Assembly: GCA_037893225.1 (NCBI GenBank)
Contig: JAZGUH010000362.1
Coordinates: 1,093,501-1,157,500 of the forward strand
DNA length: 64,000 nucleotides
Direction: 5' to 3'
Source of the DNA: Hippasteria phrygiana
Taxonomy: Eukaryota; Echinodermata; Asteroidea; Valvatida; Goniasteridae
Shown: positions 36,544-47,900 of the stretch, piece by piece
Layout of the letters: every line of letters begins with the position of its first letter
Numbering within the stretch: position 1 is the first letter of the stretch
Translations under genes and position numbers: made by a program
The notes under the pieces: model-generated
Database searches by the model: none
What the model saw: the letters and a program-made list of their open reading frames with translations, nothing else
What the model was told of the DNA's origin: nothing

Positions 36544-37960
36544 AACACCGAGTGGCCGTACAAAATGCACACTAAAAACAAACTTTCCTCCCCTACACAT
36601 ATAGCGTGAAAATTCCCGACAAAACTCTCAAACTTAAAGCTTGTGCTGTGTTTACACAATTCTGAACTCGTTATTGTTGGATTTGCCCGTTCCCAACCAA
36701 TGTTGGTGGGGGGGGGGGGTGCAAATCAGGAAAGATTTTACTTTAATATTTTCTACAAAAATCGGTCAGGAACAGCAAAATCTTGGAAAATAACCATCCA
36801 TCTGTGTTCAAACACTTGGCACAACCTTTAAATTTGAGAATTTATTTGGGAATTTTTTGTGCAATATAGGGGAAGAAAGTTTGTGTTTTCTGTGTTAGAT
36901 GTTCTTGGCACAGTGTATGGTCACTCAAAGTGTTCACATACATGTTAATTTCTGCCTCAATTTTACAGATTCTGCCGACATAAATCTTGAAATAACAGGT
37001 TGTGCCACACATTTAGATAGTTGTTATCAAGGAGGGTTAATTATTTTCAAAGATTTTGCTGTTCCTAACCGATTTTGGTGGGGGTATTAAAGTAAAATCT
37101 TTCCCAACGATTTTACTTTAATACCTCAAGTTCAACCAAATTCGGTCAGGAACAGCAACAACTTGGGAAAAATAACCAACTCTCTTAAATTTAATAACTG
37201 CCTAAACATGTGGCTCAACCTATTACTTCAAGATTTATGTCGGCAAAATCCATACACTGATTCAAACACAGAAAACACACTCATTCTTCCCCTAGGTCTA
37301 TATTGCATGAAAATGCACTGACTCATGTCTTACAATAAACCTTTTCGACATTCTCAATGCATTGTGGGTTTGGAGGCCAAACAAACCATGTAATTTATAC
37401 ACAAACCTATGGCACTGTGAACCAGTCCAAATATTAATTGATTTTATGCTAAATATCTGTCATGAGTTGCGCGATACCCTTTTCACATATCTTTGCATGG
37501 AACATAAGGAAATTAATAACCAGAAAAATCAATTTTAAATGGCAATAAAAATAAAGGAAATAATTGGGGAATCCCTCTCAGGGTACCAATTACTGATGAA
37601 TGCAAATTTCTGGAATTCGAACAGCTAATAATGTCACATTATTAGCCAATCAGAAGAGGATTTTTTCAAGCATGACAACGAACATGTGACCAATGCGACC
37701 AATACATCCGTTCTAATGTGCTTGCTCTTCCAATGCCAGTTTGGCTGATGCAGTTCCCATGATGCTTTGAGAATGTCGAAAAGGTTAGGTTGTGCCAAGT
37801 CAAGTGTCTCGGGAACACAAGCGGATCGTTATTTTCCAAGATTTTGCTGTTCCTTGCCAATTCTGGTGGGCGGTATTGAACATGTTAAAGTAAATTTTCC
37901 CCTGTCAAATACCTTTATGTTATTGCATGTCAAACTGCAGCTGGCTTAATGTTCAGCAAC

Positions 37961-39831
37961 TTCCACAACCAGACGAGACCATGCGGCTGATGATTCTCTA
38001 CATCACTGCTCTGTTGTCTACATCAACATGTACCCAGACCCTATCCAATGACATTACATATATTTCACAAGAATGGGACCAGATTGAAAAGTGACATCTT
38101 CACGAGAGGGCGTTTGAGGGGGGGGGGGGGGGGTATTAGCCCGGCACTCGTGGCTGACCCGTCTGCCGTCACCCGAGTCGATCCGGCTGAGCTGCTCGAA
38201 CCAAAGAGCATGATCAGAGAAAGATCGGACACTCCACTGAAAAAGTGAAACAGGAAATAGTTGCTCATGGGGAAGGACTCCCTCATACCTTTGGTAGGTA
38301 AAACTTGCGACCAAACGAATTGTTCCCTGTAGTTCAGTGGAGAAAAATCGAAGACTTGGTGCTCCGCACTGAATTATTTGCACTAAATAACACCAACAAA
38401 ATTTTGCAAGGATTGGTCTTAACCCAAGATACTTAATGTTTCTCCCTTCTTTTTTTTTATTCTTTCGTTATTTATTCATTTATTTATTTAATCTGAAGTT
38501 CTTATATTCAATTGTGTAAAGCCAACTTAAAACAAATTAAAAACAAATATAACTGTACATATGGCACAAAACTAAATTATTTCTCAGAGAAATTAATAAT
38601 TAAAAAGTATTTCAAAATAAAAATAAATATAATTTTTGTTTTATTTACTATAATATTTATTTATCGCAATTGTTTTCATCTTCAATGATATAATAAAAAA
38701 ACAGATTTTGTTTTCAAAATTATATTACTGTGTTTTACTTTGTTACTAACTGTCTGAAGTAGCAGTTATGAGCATTACCAGTGAAACCATTGACGGAAAT
38801 TAACACTTCTCGAGTGGAGCAAAGTTTGATTTCATTTATTTTACAGATGTTTCATTTAGCTTTATTAAATCGTTCAAGTACAACATGAGTCTGTTACTTT
38901 ATAATTAAAAAACAACTCAACAATGGATATTTCCCGTTACAACAATGATTTCTTTCGTTTTTTTACATTAAAAATATTCCACCCATAAGAAATTAATAAA
39001 ATCCGATACCTGCCAACTTAAAACCAATACCTCACCATTTCAATCTGGTTTTCACATGTGAAAAAACTTCAGTCCTTAATCGACTGCATATATTGGCCCG
39101 TCTCATCGCCTCAATAACTAAATGACATTGTACAAACGTATTCCCTGATATATAAATATCACTAAATCATGTAACTAAAACACGTAACTACATGTATTAT
39201 AATGGAGGTACACGTACCTCCGTGGTACTATTTATCTATTCACTTATTCCTTTATTTTGTAATCTTTGTGAAGTTGTTTCTTCATCAATGATAATCCCGC
39301 TCGCATTGCACACCCTATGCTGCACTTCTCGTGTGGATTCACTGCAGCCGCAAGCACGGGTTTACCTATCAAACGCTAGGGGCGCCCTTCCCCACAGTCG
39401 AAAATAATGACGTCATAACGTTTCTTCGGACGCTGTACAAAAATACACTGTACTTAGTGTCCGATCTTTCCCTTCTACGATCGTTGCTCAAACGCACCCT
39501 TTATTACTTCGCTGCGGCTTGAAATTACTTACAAGTCGATGTGATGTGGCTGCAGTCTAAAATTATTGAGCCTGGATATATGGCGCTTTTGATCGGCTCT
39601 CGTGTGTGCAATTGTAATAATGTTCTACTTTTAAAAGATTTGGATGCTCTTTGCATTTTCGATTTTGTCTATAGGTTTGAATCATGGAAAAAAATTGCGA
39701 TGCATTTCTTGTATTGATATACAAATCATAATTAGCATAACCATGTAGAATTCCCCTGCGTTTATGCTATTACCCGCTACCGGTCCCCATAATCGTAGTC
39801 AGAACGGTAATGGAAGGACTGGGAACACGAG
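37961..39831. other. AT-rich interval, no gene seen
   Basis: Holds a G tract at about 38118-38132 and very AT-rich sequence from 38440 to 39010. No exon or defined element recognised. Confidence 0.45.
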
Positions 39832-39905
39832 GATGTCAAGTTTTTTTTTATCATTAAAGAGCTTATAGAAATAAGCTCTTTAATAGAAAAAAAAAACTCG
39901 ACATC
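39832..39905. repeat. 74-bp hairpin
   Basis: GATGTC.AG + T run + ATTAAAGAGCTTAT is followed almost immediately by its complement, ending ACTCGACATC. A compact self-complementary unit, likely a MITE remnant. Confidence 0.8.
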
Positions 39906-39944
39906 TAGAAGAAAATTTGCTCTTAAAACCCCTTGCCACCGGGT

Positions 39945-40095
39945 GGCGCCGGGGCAACAGGCCGGGTTATGCAGCCAAGCGAAACGGAAACAAGAGGCTT
40001 GTGCAGCCAAGCATAACGTACACAATACCCCAATAATGGATTGAAAATGCAAACATTGGCGTGTATTTGTGTCAACCGGCCAGGTGGCAATTTCA
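39945..40095 (+). repeat. Dispersed GTGCAGCCAAGCG repeat, copy 2
   Basis: Direct-orientation relative of 32487-32610; see there for shared words. A short direct repeat GTATTTGTGTCAACCGG flanks its end. Confidence 0.65.
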
Positions 40096-40200
40096 ATCTG
40101 CACGTATTTGTGTCAACCGGTGGCAAGGGGTTAATATTTGTTTTTCATGTATTTAACAACTATTCAGTATAGCTTCATATGTACTACATGTATGTGTCAT

Positions 40201-40397
40201 GGGCGTAAATCACGGTGGTGATGGGGGTATATTTGTAGGGAAAACCGACCTTTGTATTATGAACAGCGCCCCCTAATGTCATATTGTCTCCAGTTATACC
40301 CCCCCCCCCCCCCCCCCCCCCCGGTTTTCGAATTTCTTTGGTCGGCCGGGATTTTGGACAACCACCTACTCGCCATCCCCCACCACGGATTTACGCC
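40201..40397. mobile_element. ~197-bp MITE with GGGCGTAAATC ends and internal poly-C
   Basis: Left end GGGCGTAAATCACGGTGGTG, right end CACCACGGATTTACGCC: imperfect inverted repeats. A 23-base C tract lies inside at about 40300-40322. Confidence 0.78.
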
Positions 40398-40873
40398 ACT
40401 TTGTGTACTAAAATACGTCACAAATATTTTCGCTAGCTTCATAATTTACAAAATTATACATGAACAAAACAGCGCAACCCATACTTTGTAAAAACTGTAC
40501 TCTCACTCATAGCCATGTCTGCCTTGGCCCCGATATCTGGATAGCGCCACCAATATGGCATTGGCTGCAAAGCTGCCGTCCGTCAGTATAACCACTCCTG
40601 ATAAAGTACGTTTACCAACCTTGTCCCCGGGGTTTACTTTCATCGTCGTTCTCAATAGAATTTAAATTTTTCTCATTAATAAGGAATATTGACCTTAGAT
40701 CCCCTCCCAAGCTGACAGTGACTATACAAACACCACACTACCACAGACACACTCACTTAATTGCGTCTTGTTTATTGACGTGTGCACTAATGATTTAAGT
40801 GTTAACATTAGCATATCAGCCGATTAGTTTTGTTTGCTTTTTAGTAAACGTTAGAAGTAAACGTTTAGCTTCT

Positions 40874-40991
40874 CAGGGATGCAGTCGAGTTCCAATCCGA
40901 GTTTAAAAAAGACGGTAAATAAGTGGAGTTGAATCCACTAGGAGTCCAAAATCCACAAAACAGGTAATTCTGGACTCGACTACGAGGCCTG
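40874..40991. mobile_element. hAT-like MITE relic, copy 2
   Basis: Left end CAGGGATGCAGTCGAGT and right end GGACTCGACTACGAGGCCTG resemble the termini at 7876-8121, but the element is only 118 bp and no clean 8-bp duplication is visible. Confidence 0.6.
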
Positions 40992-41269
40992 GCTTAAATG
41001 TAGACTTGCAGCTGGATAAGCCTTTTCGGATATTTAACTGCTCGTGCACCCATCAGAATCAACTATTTGGTTTCGGGGAGATAAAAAAGGAGGGCAACAC
41101 AAGTCTATGAGGGACCGAATCCGCTTTTTGCAATTTCGGAACTAATCAAAAAGCGGATGAAAACTTTTGTTCGCCCAAAAGTTGCGGCATACAAAACATC
41201 TTAAACCACAATGTATTAACAAAATCAATACTTTGCATTTACTTCAAAACTAGAACTTGTCTATAACAG

Positions 41270-41455
41270 AACATAATGTATGGGAAGCGTTCAAAAAACA
41301 ATCAGGGGACCCCATTGGAAATAAGTTGAAAAACTTTCATTGGCTATCCCTGGTATTACCATGTTTGTTTGTTTATGTACATATATTTGTATTTGTTTAT
41401 ATTTATGTGGTAATACCGAATAGAATCAATCAATCAATCAATCAATCAGCCGGTT
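41270..41455 (+). mobile_element. CR1-like LINE 3' end with CAAT tail
   Basis: GGGGACCCCATTGGAAATA resembles the 3' UTR of the nested LINE (GGGCCCCAATGGAAACCA at 12589). It runs into a microsatellite of six AATC units (41427-41452), the usual end of such LINEs. The interval 40398-41269 otherwise holds only the hAT-like relic. Confidence 0.65.
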
Positions 41456-41487
41456 TGGCATGTGTGTATTTTTTTTCTCTTTTCTTT

Positions 41488-41493
41488 TTTATT
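41488..41493 (-). promoter_or_regulatory. Candidate poly(A) signal of receptor C
   Basis: AATAAA on the minus strand about 120 bp beyond the receptor C stop codon. It is the nearest canonical hexamer. Confidence 0.55.
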
Positions 41494-41613
41494 TGAACTC
41501 CTAGTTAAGTCCACTTTTTGACTGTTTTTGCATCAGACTCCGAGTGTGACTCCTTACTAAACGGGTCTGAACTGTATGTACTTGTGAGTCAGTTATAAAT
41601 CACGTTTGTTTGT

Positions 41614-41901
41614 CTAACTACTTATTTCCACCTTCGAATCGCCCCCTTCATCTGGAAATGAAGACATCATGATTGCAGATTCCTTAGTGGTGTGTTTAGC
41701 ATCCCTTTCATGTTCCCCCTGTCGTTTTCTCATCTTCTCCCTCCAGAGACCCCGGACCCTCTTGTTGAGGCAGAAGGCGATAAAGATGAAGACTCCTTGG
41801 AGGTAGTTCAGGATGATGTAGATATAGGAGAAGACGATGATGCCAGTCACTGACTGAGATATGAAGCCGAACACCCAAGTAACACCGACGAGGGCAGAGA
41901 G
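41614..41901 (-). CDS. Receptor C exon 5 (TM6-TM7 and tail)
   Basis: The acceptor is TTTCACCCTGCAG, phase 0. Encodes LVGVTWVFGFISQSVTG and YIYIILNYLQGVFIFIAFC, then a charged tail ending KVEISS. Confidence 0.92.
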   Translation of the reverse strand, partial: LSALVGVTWVFGFISQSVTGIIVFSYIYIILNYLQGVFIFIAFCLNKRVRGLWREKMRKRQGEHERDAKHTTKESAIMMSSFPDEGGDSKVEISS

Positions 41902-44900
41902 CTGCAGGGTGAAACAACACATGCTGCTTAACACATTTTAAGACCCAAAATTCATCTGCTGAAGGGCATAGAAGGAGTCTATTTCAAAGCATCAGTTTAA
42001 TCACTATTTTACACTGCAATCCGATCAGTACACTAGGTTAATCTATAGCTAACAAGTCATATAAGTGTTGTATCGCTTCCCCCTTTTTCGCGATAGTGTA
42101 CCAATGCTTTCCCCCGCTAAACCTTTCTGACTTTTTCGTCTCAGGCACATTCCGACACTTCTGGCAGTTTTTAGCAGCGTCGCATCGCAGACGGGGTCTA
42201 TAAGCGCTCAGTGTTGTTGTTCTTCTTGTTGTGCCAATTTGGTCACGTGAGGGTCACGTGACAGTTTTCCTTGACGAAACTCTCACACACGCAAAGTCTA
42301 TGAGACCGCAGGCTGTTGTCTATGACGAAACTGTCACACACGCAAGTCACTCACGATGCGGCTCCTGCACGAATTCGTGCTTGTTTTTTTCTCACGGCGG
42401 GTGAAAACTTTCGTGGAATGATGTAACGTGTGTAACGTATCATAAATACAAAACCTTAACTGAAATGAAATTTGGCACAGGTCACTAGCAAAGGTGTGCA
42501 CATGTGCACACTTAATATCATGAGAAACCAATTCTTTTTGGCAGACATGCATATGGGGGGGGGGGGGGTCAAAATCCCCCGACTGGCTGTTAATCCCCCC
42601 ATCTCTATTTGGGTTATTTTTTTCTTTCAATTAACCATAACGCCCTTTGCATTTTTACTGGGAAGTTTCCTCAACCAGTCAAAATCCAACACTGTACAGT
42701 AAACATATGGCACATTCTTTGGACTTAAACAAACTGGGGCATCATAGCTCCATGTAAATTAATGGTCCCAAGGCGCTACAGTCCTGAACCCATCTAAATT
42801 CAACACAACCTGCTGTTGGAGTTTGTAAGGCTTGGGGGTAGTTAGGGTTAAAGAACACCAAAAGCTAGTATGAGACGGATTTGAACACATACGGTTCACC
42901 GTACGGAAGCTCAACCTTCTTTTTGAAAACTGAGTACCGGTATTTGAAATAATTAATTCTGTAGGGCCCCTATCCAAAAATATGATATTTTGTTCACTAT
43001 AAAAAGCTATCTTCTAGATTTACCTTTGCGTATACGGCAAGTTCCTCTTTAGCTTCATCTACGGTGCTCTGCTTCCGTACTGCCTTAGAGCTGCTTCTGT
43101 TTCTCCGCATACTGACTAGCGTCACTACATACAGACATATGATGAGCGCAAGACACAATGTCAGAGGCACCATAAAGGCAACCAAGCGAGTGGTGACATC
43201 TGTGATCCAACAAATACCGCCCTCTGCGTAGATCACGGGCAAGCCCGCGCAGTCGCAATACTGGAGGATCAAACAAATGCAGACGATTAGAAGAGGAATG
43301 CCCCACGCAAGGAGGGCGTAAGCAATCAGGGCTCGGTTGACGCCAGAATTACGGCTGCTTCTTGGCAGCATCGAGGTCAAGGTGCGAGCCACGATACCCG
43401 CTAGCACCGTCATCCAGCAGAAGGCAGCTAACCAGGCGTAGTGCGCCACCACCGCCCCGAATTCACAAGCAGCCTCGCTTTGCCCGAGGACACCCGATAG
43501 CAGGAACATGAAAATGGCGACGAACAGTGCCACAACGAGGTTCATCGTACATAGTCCAGAGATATTTCGGATGACGGGGAACAGGCAGTATGTCACGAAT
43601 GTAGCGGCAAGAGCAAGCAGTGACAAAAGGCTACCGATGAATGAAATCGCTCGACGTATCTGCGGTTCCACTCCTTCTGGCGTCGGTACAATATACGAGC
43701 AGACAACAGCAGTACCATCCATGAATAGAACATACTCGTCAGTATCGAGTATTGCGCCGGTTGCCACAACTCTAATTGTCTTCTCTGAAACGACGCTGTA
43801 TTCGTTCTCTTCCAGCGTTAAAAGAGATGAACAGTTTAGGTCAGTGACCTTCAGGCATGACGATGCCACCTTGTCTTTTAAGTACTGCTCACCAAAGACG
43901 TTTCGAAATCTTGCCGAAGTCAGTAGCCTTCCTTGATAACCTGGAAAAACGTCGCTACCCTCCTCCGTGTAGTCGTTGCAATGGCTGGATCCGTTGAAAG
44001 AAAATGGTAAGAAGATTGACAACGTTGATATGTTACATGGCAAGGATGAGTTTAGGCGGGCTTTGTTCTGAATCGTCGTGATGGCAACATTAAAAGCATT
44101 TTCCAGATTGTTTGCCTCGGAGGTGGATCTCACGAGTACACTTACGACCAATGCGGAAGGAGCATGTGGGTCGATCTTTGTATGTACATGATCAATTGCA
44201 GGAAAGATTTCCGAGCTGTTCTTTTCAGAGCCTTCTGAGAGACACTCTATCACATAGATGTCACTGCTATTAGTACGTGATGGAGGAACGGAAGGTGCGA
44301 CCACGCACTCTTCGCCTTTGTTCTCATACCCAGTGGCACACGTCAGCACTCGGCATTTCTCCAGGAAGGGGTCATAGATCTGACCCTCGGAGCAGGAAGT
44401 CCCTCTGATGGAAGAGGAGGAAAAGTCAAAGAGAGCTTCAATTGTCAAGAAACCATCATAAGGGCTACAGACACCTCCACATGGGCCCCAAGGATCGGGG
44501 GAACAGTATTCAGTGCATCGTTGGTCAATGCAAGAGCTATCTGGTGCAACGGTCCTGCCGTTGCACATTGCGCAGTGCGGATTCCGGTATCTGGTATCTG
44601 ATGAGACTTCAACTTTGATTGGTGCGTAGTACGCCTTGCAACCATCCTCCAACTCGGTCCCACGGAAAGGCTCCAAGCACGTGTCCACGAGATGGGCGGG
44701 GCATTCCCGTATTACCACGTGTCCACGCGGGGGAGTGATCAGCCAGCCGTTACTTGGTAAAGTCTGGTTCAGTGATGGATAAAAGGTTACCCCTTTAGCG
44801 CTCTGGCTGTTATACCCGAAAACGTCCCACCGTTTCAACCTGTTCAGCGATCTTCCATTACACAAGGCGCAGAAGATGTTCTTGAAATCGACATCTTGAT

Positions 44901-47900
44901 GGTCGTAGACCGGCAGCGATCCGATAACATCCCCGATAGTCACCGGCCTCTCGCACAAATCTCGTGTGCCTTCATCTCTCCAGCTGATTGGACAGCTGTC
45001 GACAACAACATAACCAATGTGGGTGAACCGACTCCCTGGTACCCACACGCAGCCAAACTGATCAAGAGTAAACCCTCCTCGCTCTAGGCTTGGCCGATTC
45101 GGGTTTATACTCGGTCTGCACTCTCCTGCGTGGTTGTAACAGCAGTCATCGAACCAACCGCACGCGTCGTCGCATTGGCAATAGTGAAAGTTGTCATCAT
45201 TGGAGCCATTGATTGGATGATTTTGCTGGCACTGATCTCCGCAGAGCTGCTTGGATCCACACAGATAGGCAGTCCTCATATACTCAGTGACGCCTGTAAT
45301 ATTTTAACAAACATTTATTATAATAACATTTATTATCAACTATCTTCAATGCCCCAAGTCAATGTAAAACGTTGGCGGCCTCGGCTGGATATGGGAACAG
45401 TCTCACCCTCTAAGAAGAGCACGACAAGCAGAGAGTATGTGAGACACTTGATTTTGAAAATGACAAATAATAAATGAATAAATAATATTTTTAAATAATA
45501 AAACCGGAAATGAAATGAAATGAAAAATAACTAAAATAGGTTTTGAAGCACATTATAGATTCCATTCATAAGCAAAGTCCAAACTGCATGAATTTTGGCC
45601 TACTGTACATGGACAGTACAGTCCGAGATTTGGCTTATTTAATACCACCAGGGGTTAAATATAACAAAAGAAATGGATAAGTAAAAAAATGCCAATGAGA
45701 GCTCACCAGTAAAGCACTCCAATGTGAGGTAACCCATGCAGTCTCGCAGTGCGTAATGAAGGCACTCAGTCAGACTAGTCTCGTTACCGAAGCAGCCGAT
45801 GTCCACGAACAGCGTGTAGTTGGGTTTGTGTTGCGCGTCGAGTTCATCCGGCTGTACGTATCCAATGCGGACAGCTTGATCGGAGTATCCCAGCTCTCTG
45901 CACGCCACTCGGCCCTGCCTCAGTCGGTTGGATTGGTGGCCACAGACGGCGGACCATTCGCGATCAGTCCCGCAGCGACCCTGCACCAGGCCATTGGGAT
46001 ACCCGTATGTACCTTCAACCAGGCGTAGTTCGAAGTTGGGCATGCCTGCAGGTAGAATAACACTCAAAACTGTTTTCGATTGCATGCGCGAGAGGTAACA
46101 GAACTCAGTATTTAGGACACTTTGAGATGGTAAAATGTGGAAAGGAACTCATTTGAAAGGTCTCAAGATTTTGAAGTTCCGTTTTTTCGTTGTTCATGTG
46201 AAATCGAACTAAGTGTTTTAGAGTGAATTCCATTTAATCACACAAATACCTAAAACCTGCTGAATCGTTTCACATTTTTCCTACAGCAAATAAACCTAAA
46301 GTACAACATTTAATGTACATAATGTCGAAATAAAATTCTTTTTATTCCAACGAAAAACTTAACGTTTGTGTCGAAGTTGAATTATGTAAACACAAAGCAA
46401 GATTATCTTGGACTACATCAATTTCGGCACCACGGACGCAGTGCGTTTTAAAACGACGAGACTCGCTGTGCACTGATGGCACCTGTCTGCCTCGGAAGTG
46501 TACTTTCTGGCAGGTAGCAACACTGGGAAGTATAGTCAAAAGGCTCCATTTATTTTGTTCACGTGAGTGAAATTCGTAATGGAGTCTTTAGGTGCGCGAA
46601 ATCGTCAACACGGGGATATTCGAACCTATTATCTATACTTCATGTCCGCTCAATATCTTCTCGTTAGCAACCGGCTGAAGCAGGCTACTATATCTAGTAT
46701 CTACTTTTCGAAGTTGACTCAAACAATCCAAAGAAATGTACAGTGTCCAATTAACTTTCCTATCGATGGGAGTCAATCTGAACCTACCTGCAAACCCACA
46801 CGAAAGCCACATGTCCTGGTCGTGGAAGCAGGTTGGTGCCAAACCGCCAGCCTGCTCTAAGGTGCAGCCCCCGATGCTCCGGTTGTTTCGGTGAGCGGAG
46901 CAGGACACGAGGTAGAATTCGCTGCGGATGTTTACCAGCGAAGCATCATCTGTTCGATGGGTACCCGCATAGTCTTGGCTGCAAGCAAACGGGTACCCGA
47001 GTCTCCTGCACATTTGGAAGGGAACCGCGTGGTTGAAGGGCGATGGGCCGTAGCACACGGCAATCCAGGGCGAGTCGCGGGACCAGCGAATGAGCACTCT
47101 ACCCTCGTTGGGGGCGCTGCCGTTTACGAGTTGAATGTCGAGCAGGTCAAGATCACTACCCCGGGCTGTCAAGAAACGGGAAGTTTCTATTTCAGGCGTT
47201 TCACGTACAAGGTAGTACACACCAACGTATGCCACGGAAAGACCAATTTCGCGGTCTTTCATAGGAAAGGTCGACATCAATTAAAAAGGTGTAGGCCTAT
47301 GCGTGATTCTGAACTAAAGGAAATCTCCGTGGCTTTACGTTTGGTAAACGTGCGCACTTTTACGTTGCGTATTTCTGTGGATAGTTAAGGATTGCCTGTA
47401 TTTGCGTGGCATGCGAGTGCTATTTAAATACTTCTTAATTGAAACACGTCGATCAATATCCAAATGAACAACGTATGAGTGATTTGTAAACAGTAAAGTT
47501 TGGAAATGGCCTCTCGGTTGTAAATGCTTGCAGCGCACTGTATTGTGAATGTTGCTAACAAAATACGTAACACCATTCTACGCGAAGAAATAATAAAAGA
47601 ATAATGATGGTTAAATGGAGTATACAACATTTGCAAATATCAAAAAAGCAAACTACCGAATTATTATGAAATACCTGTAAGTAAATAATAGTCTCAAGTA
47701 TCCTGTGAAATCATGGCACCTGGTGTGCCGTCATTTTCAAGAAAAGTGGAATTTTTGTATCAATTTTCAGCCATTGTCGGCCGTCCACCGTTGGAAATAC
47801 CCGATTAATATTCCCCGACGTCTATAAATTGCTCCGTTTTGTCTGAACTAGGGTCAGGGAACCAGACTACAAGAACAGCATTTTTTTCTCTGTTTTCCCC

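Larger units (their letters stand above)
34908..37960. repeat. Complex of direct and inverted ~300-bp repeat segments around the MITEs
   Basis: A segment marked by GGTATTTTACTTTAAT, GGTCAGGAACAGCAA, TTGGAAAATAAC and TGTGGCACAA recurs near 34950, 35400, 36740 and 37120 on the plus strand, and near 37000 and 37840 on the minus strand. Two copies meet head to head at about 37100, giving a fold-back of about 460 bp (roughly 36860-37320). No protein-coding signal is seen. Confidence 0.75.

Noticed and set aside
43508..43936. Plus-strand open frame of 142 codons opposite receptor C exon 4, and similar frames opposite A and B
   Set aside because: Shadow of the conserved receptor coding sequence; no independent domain.
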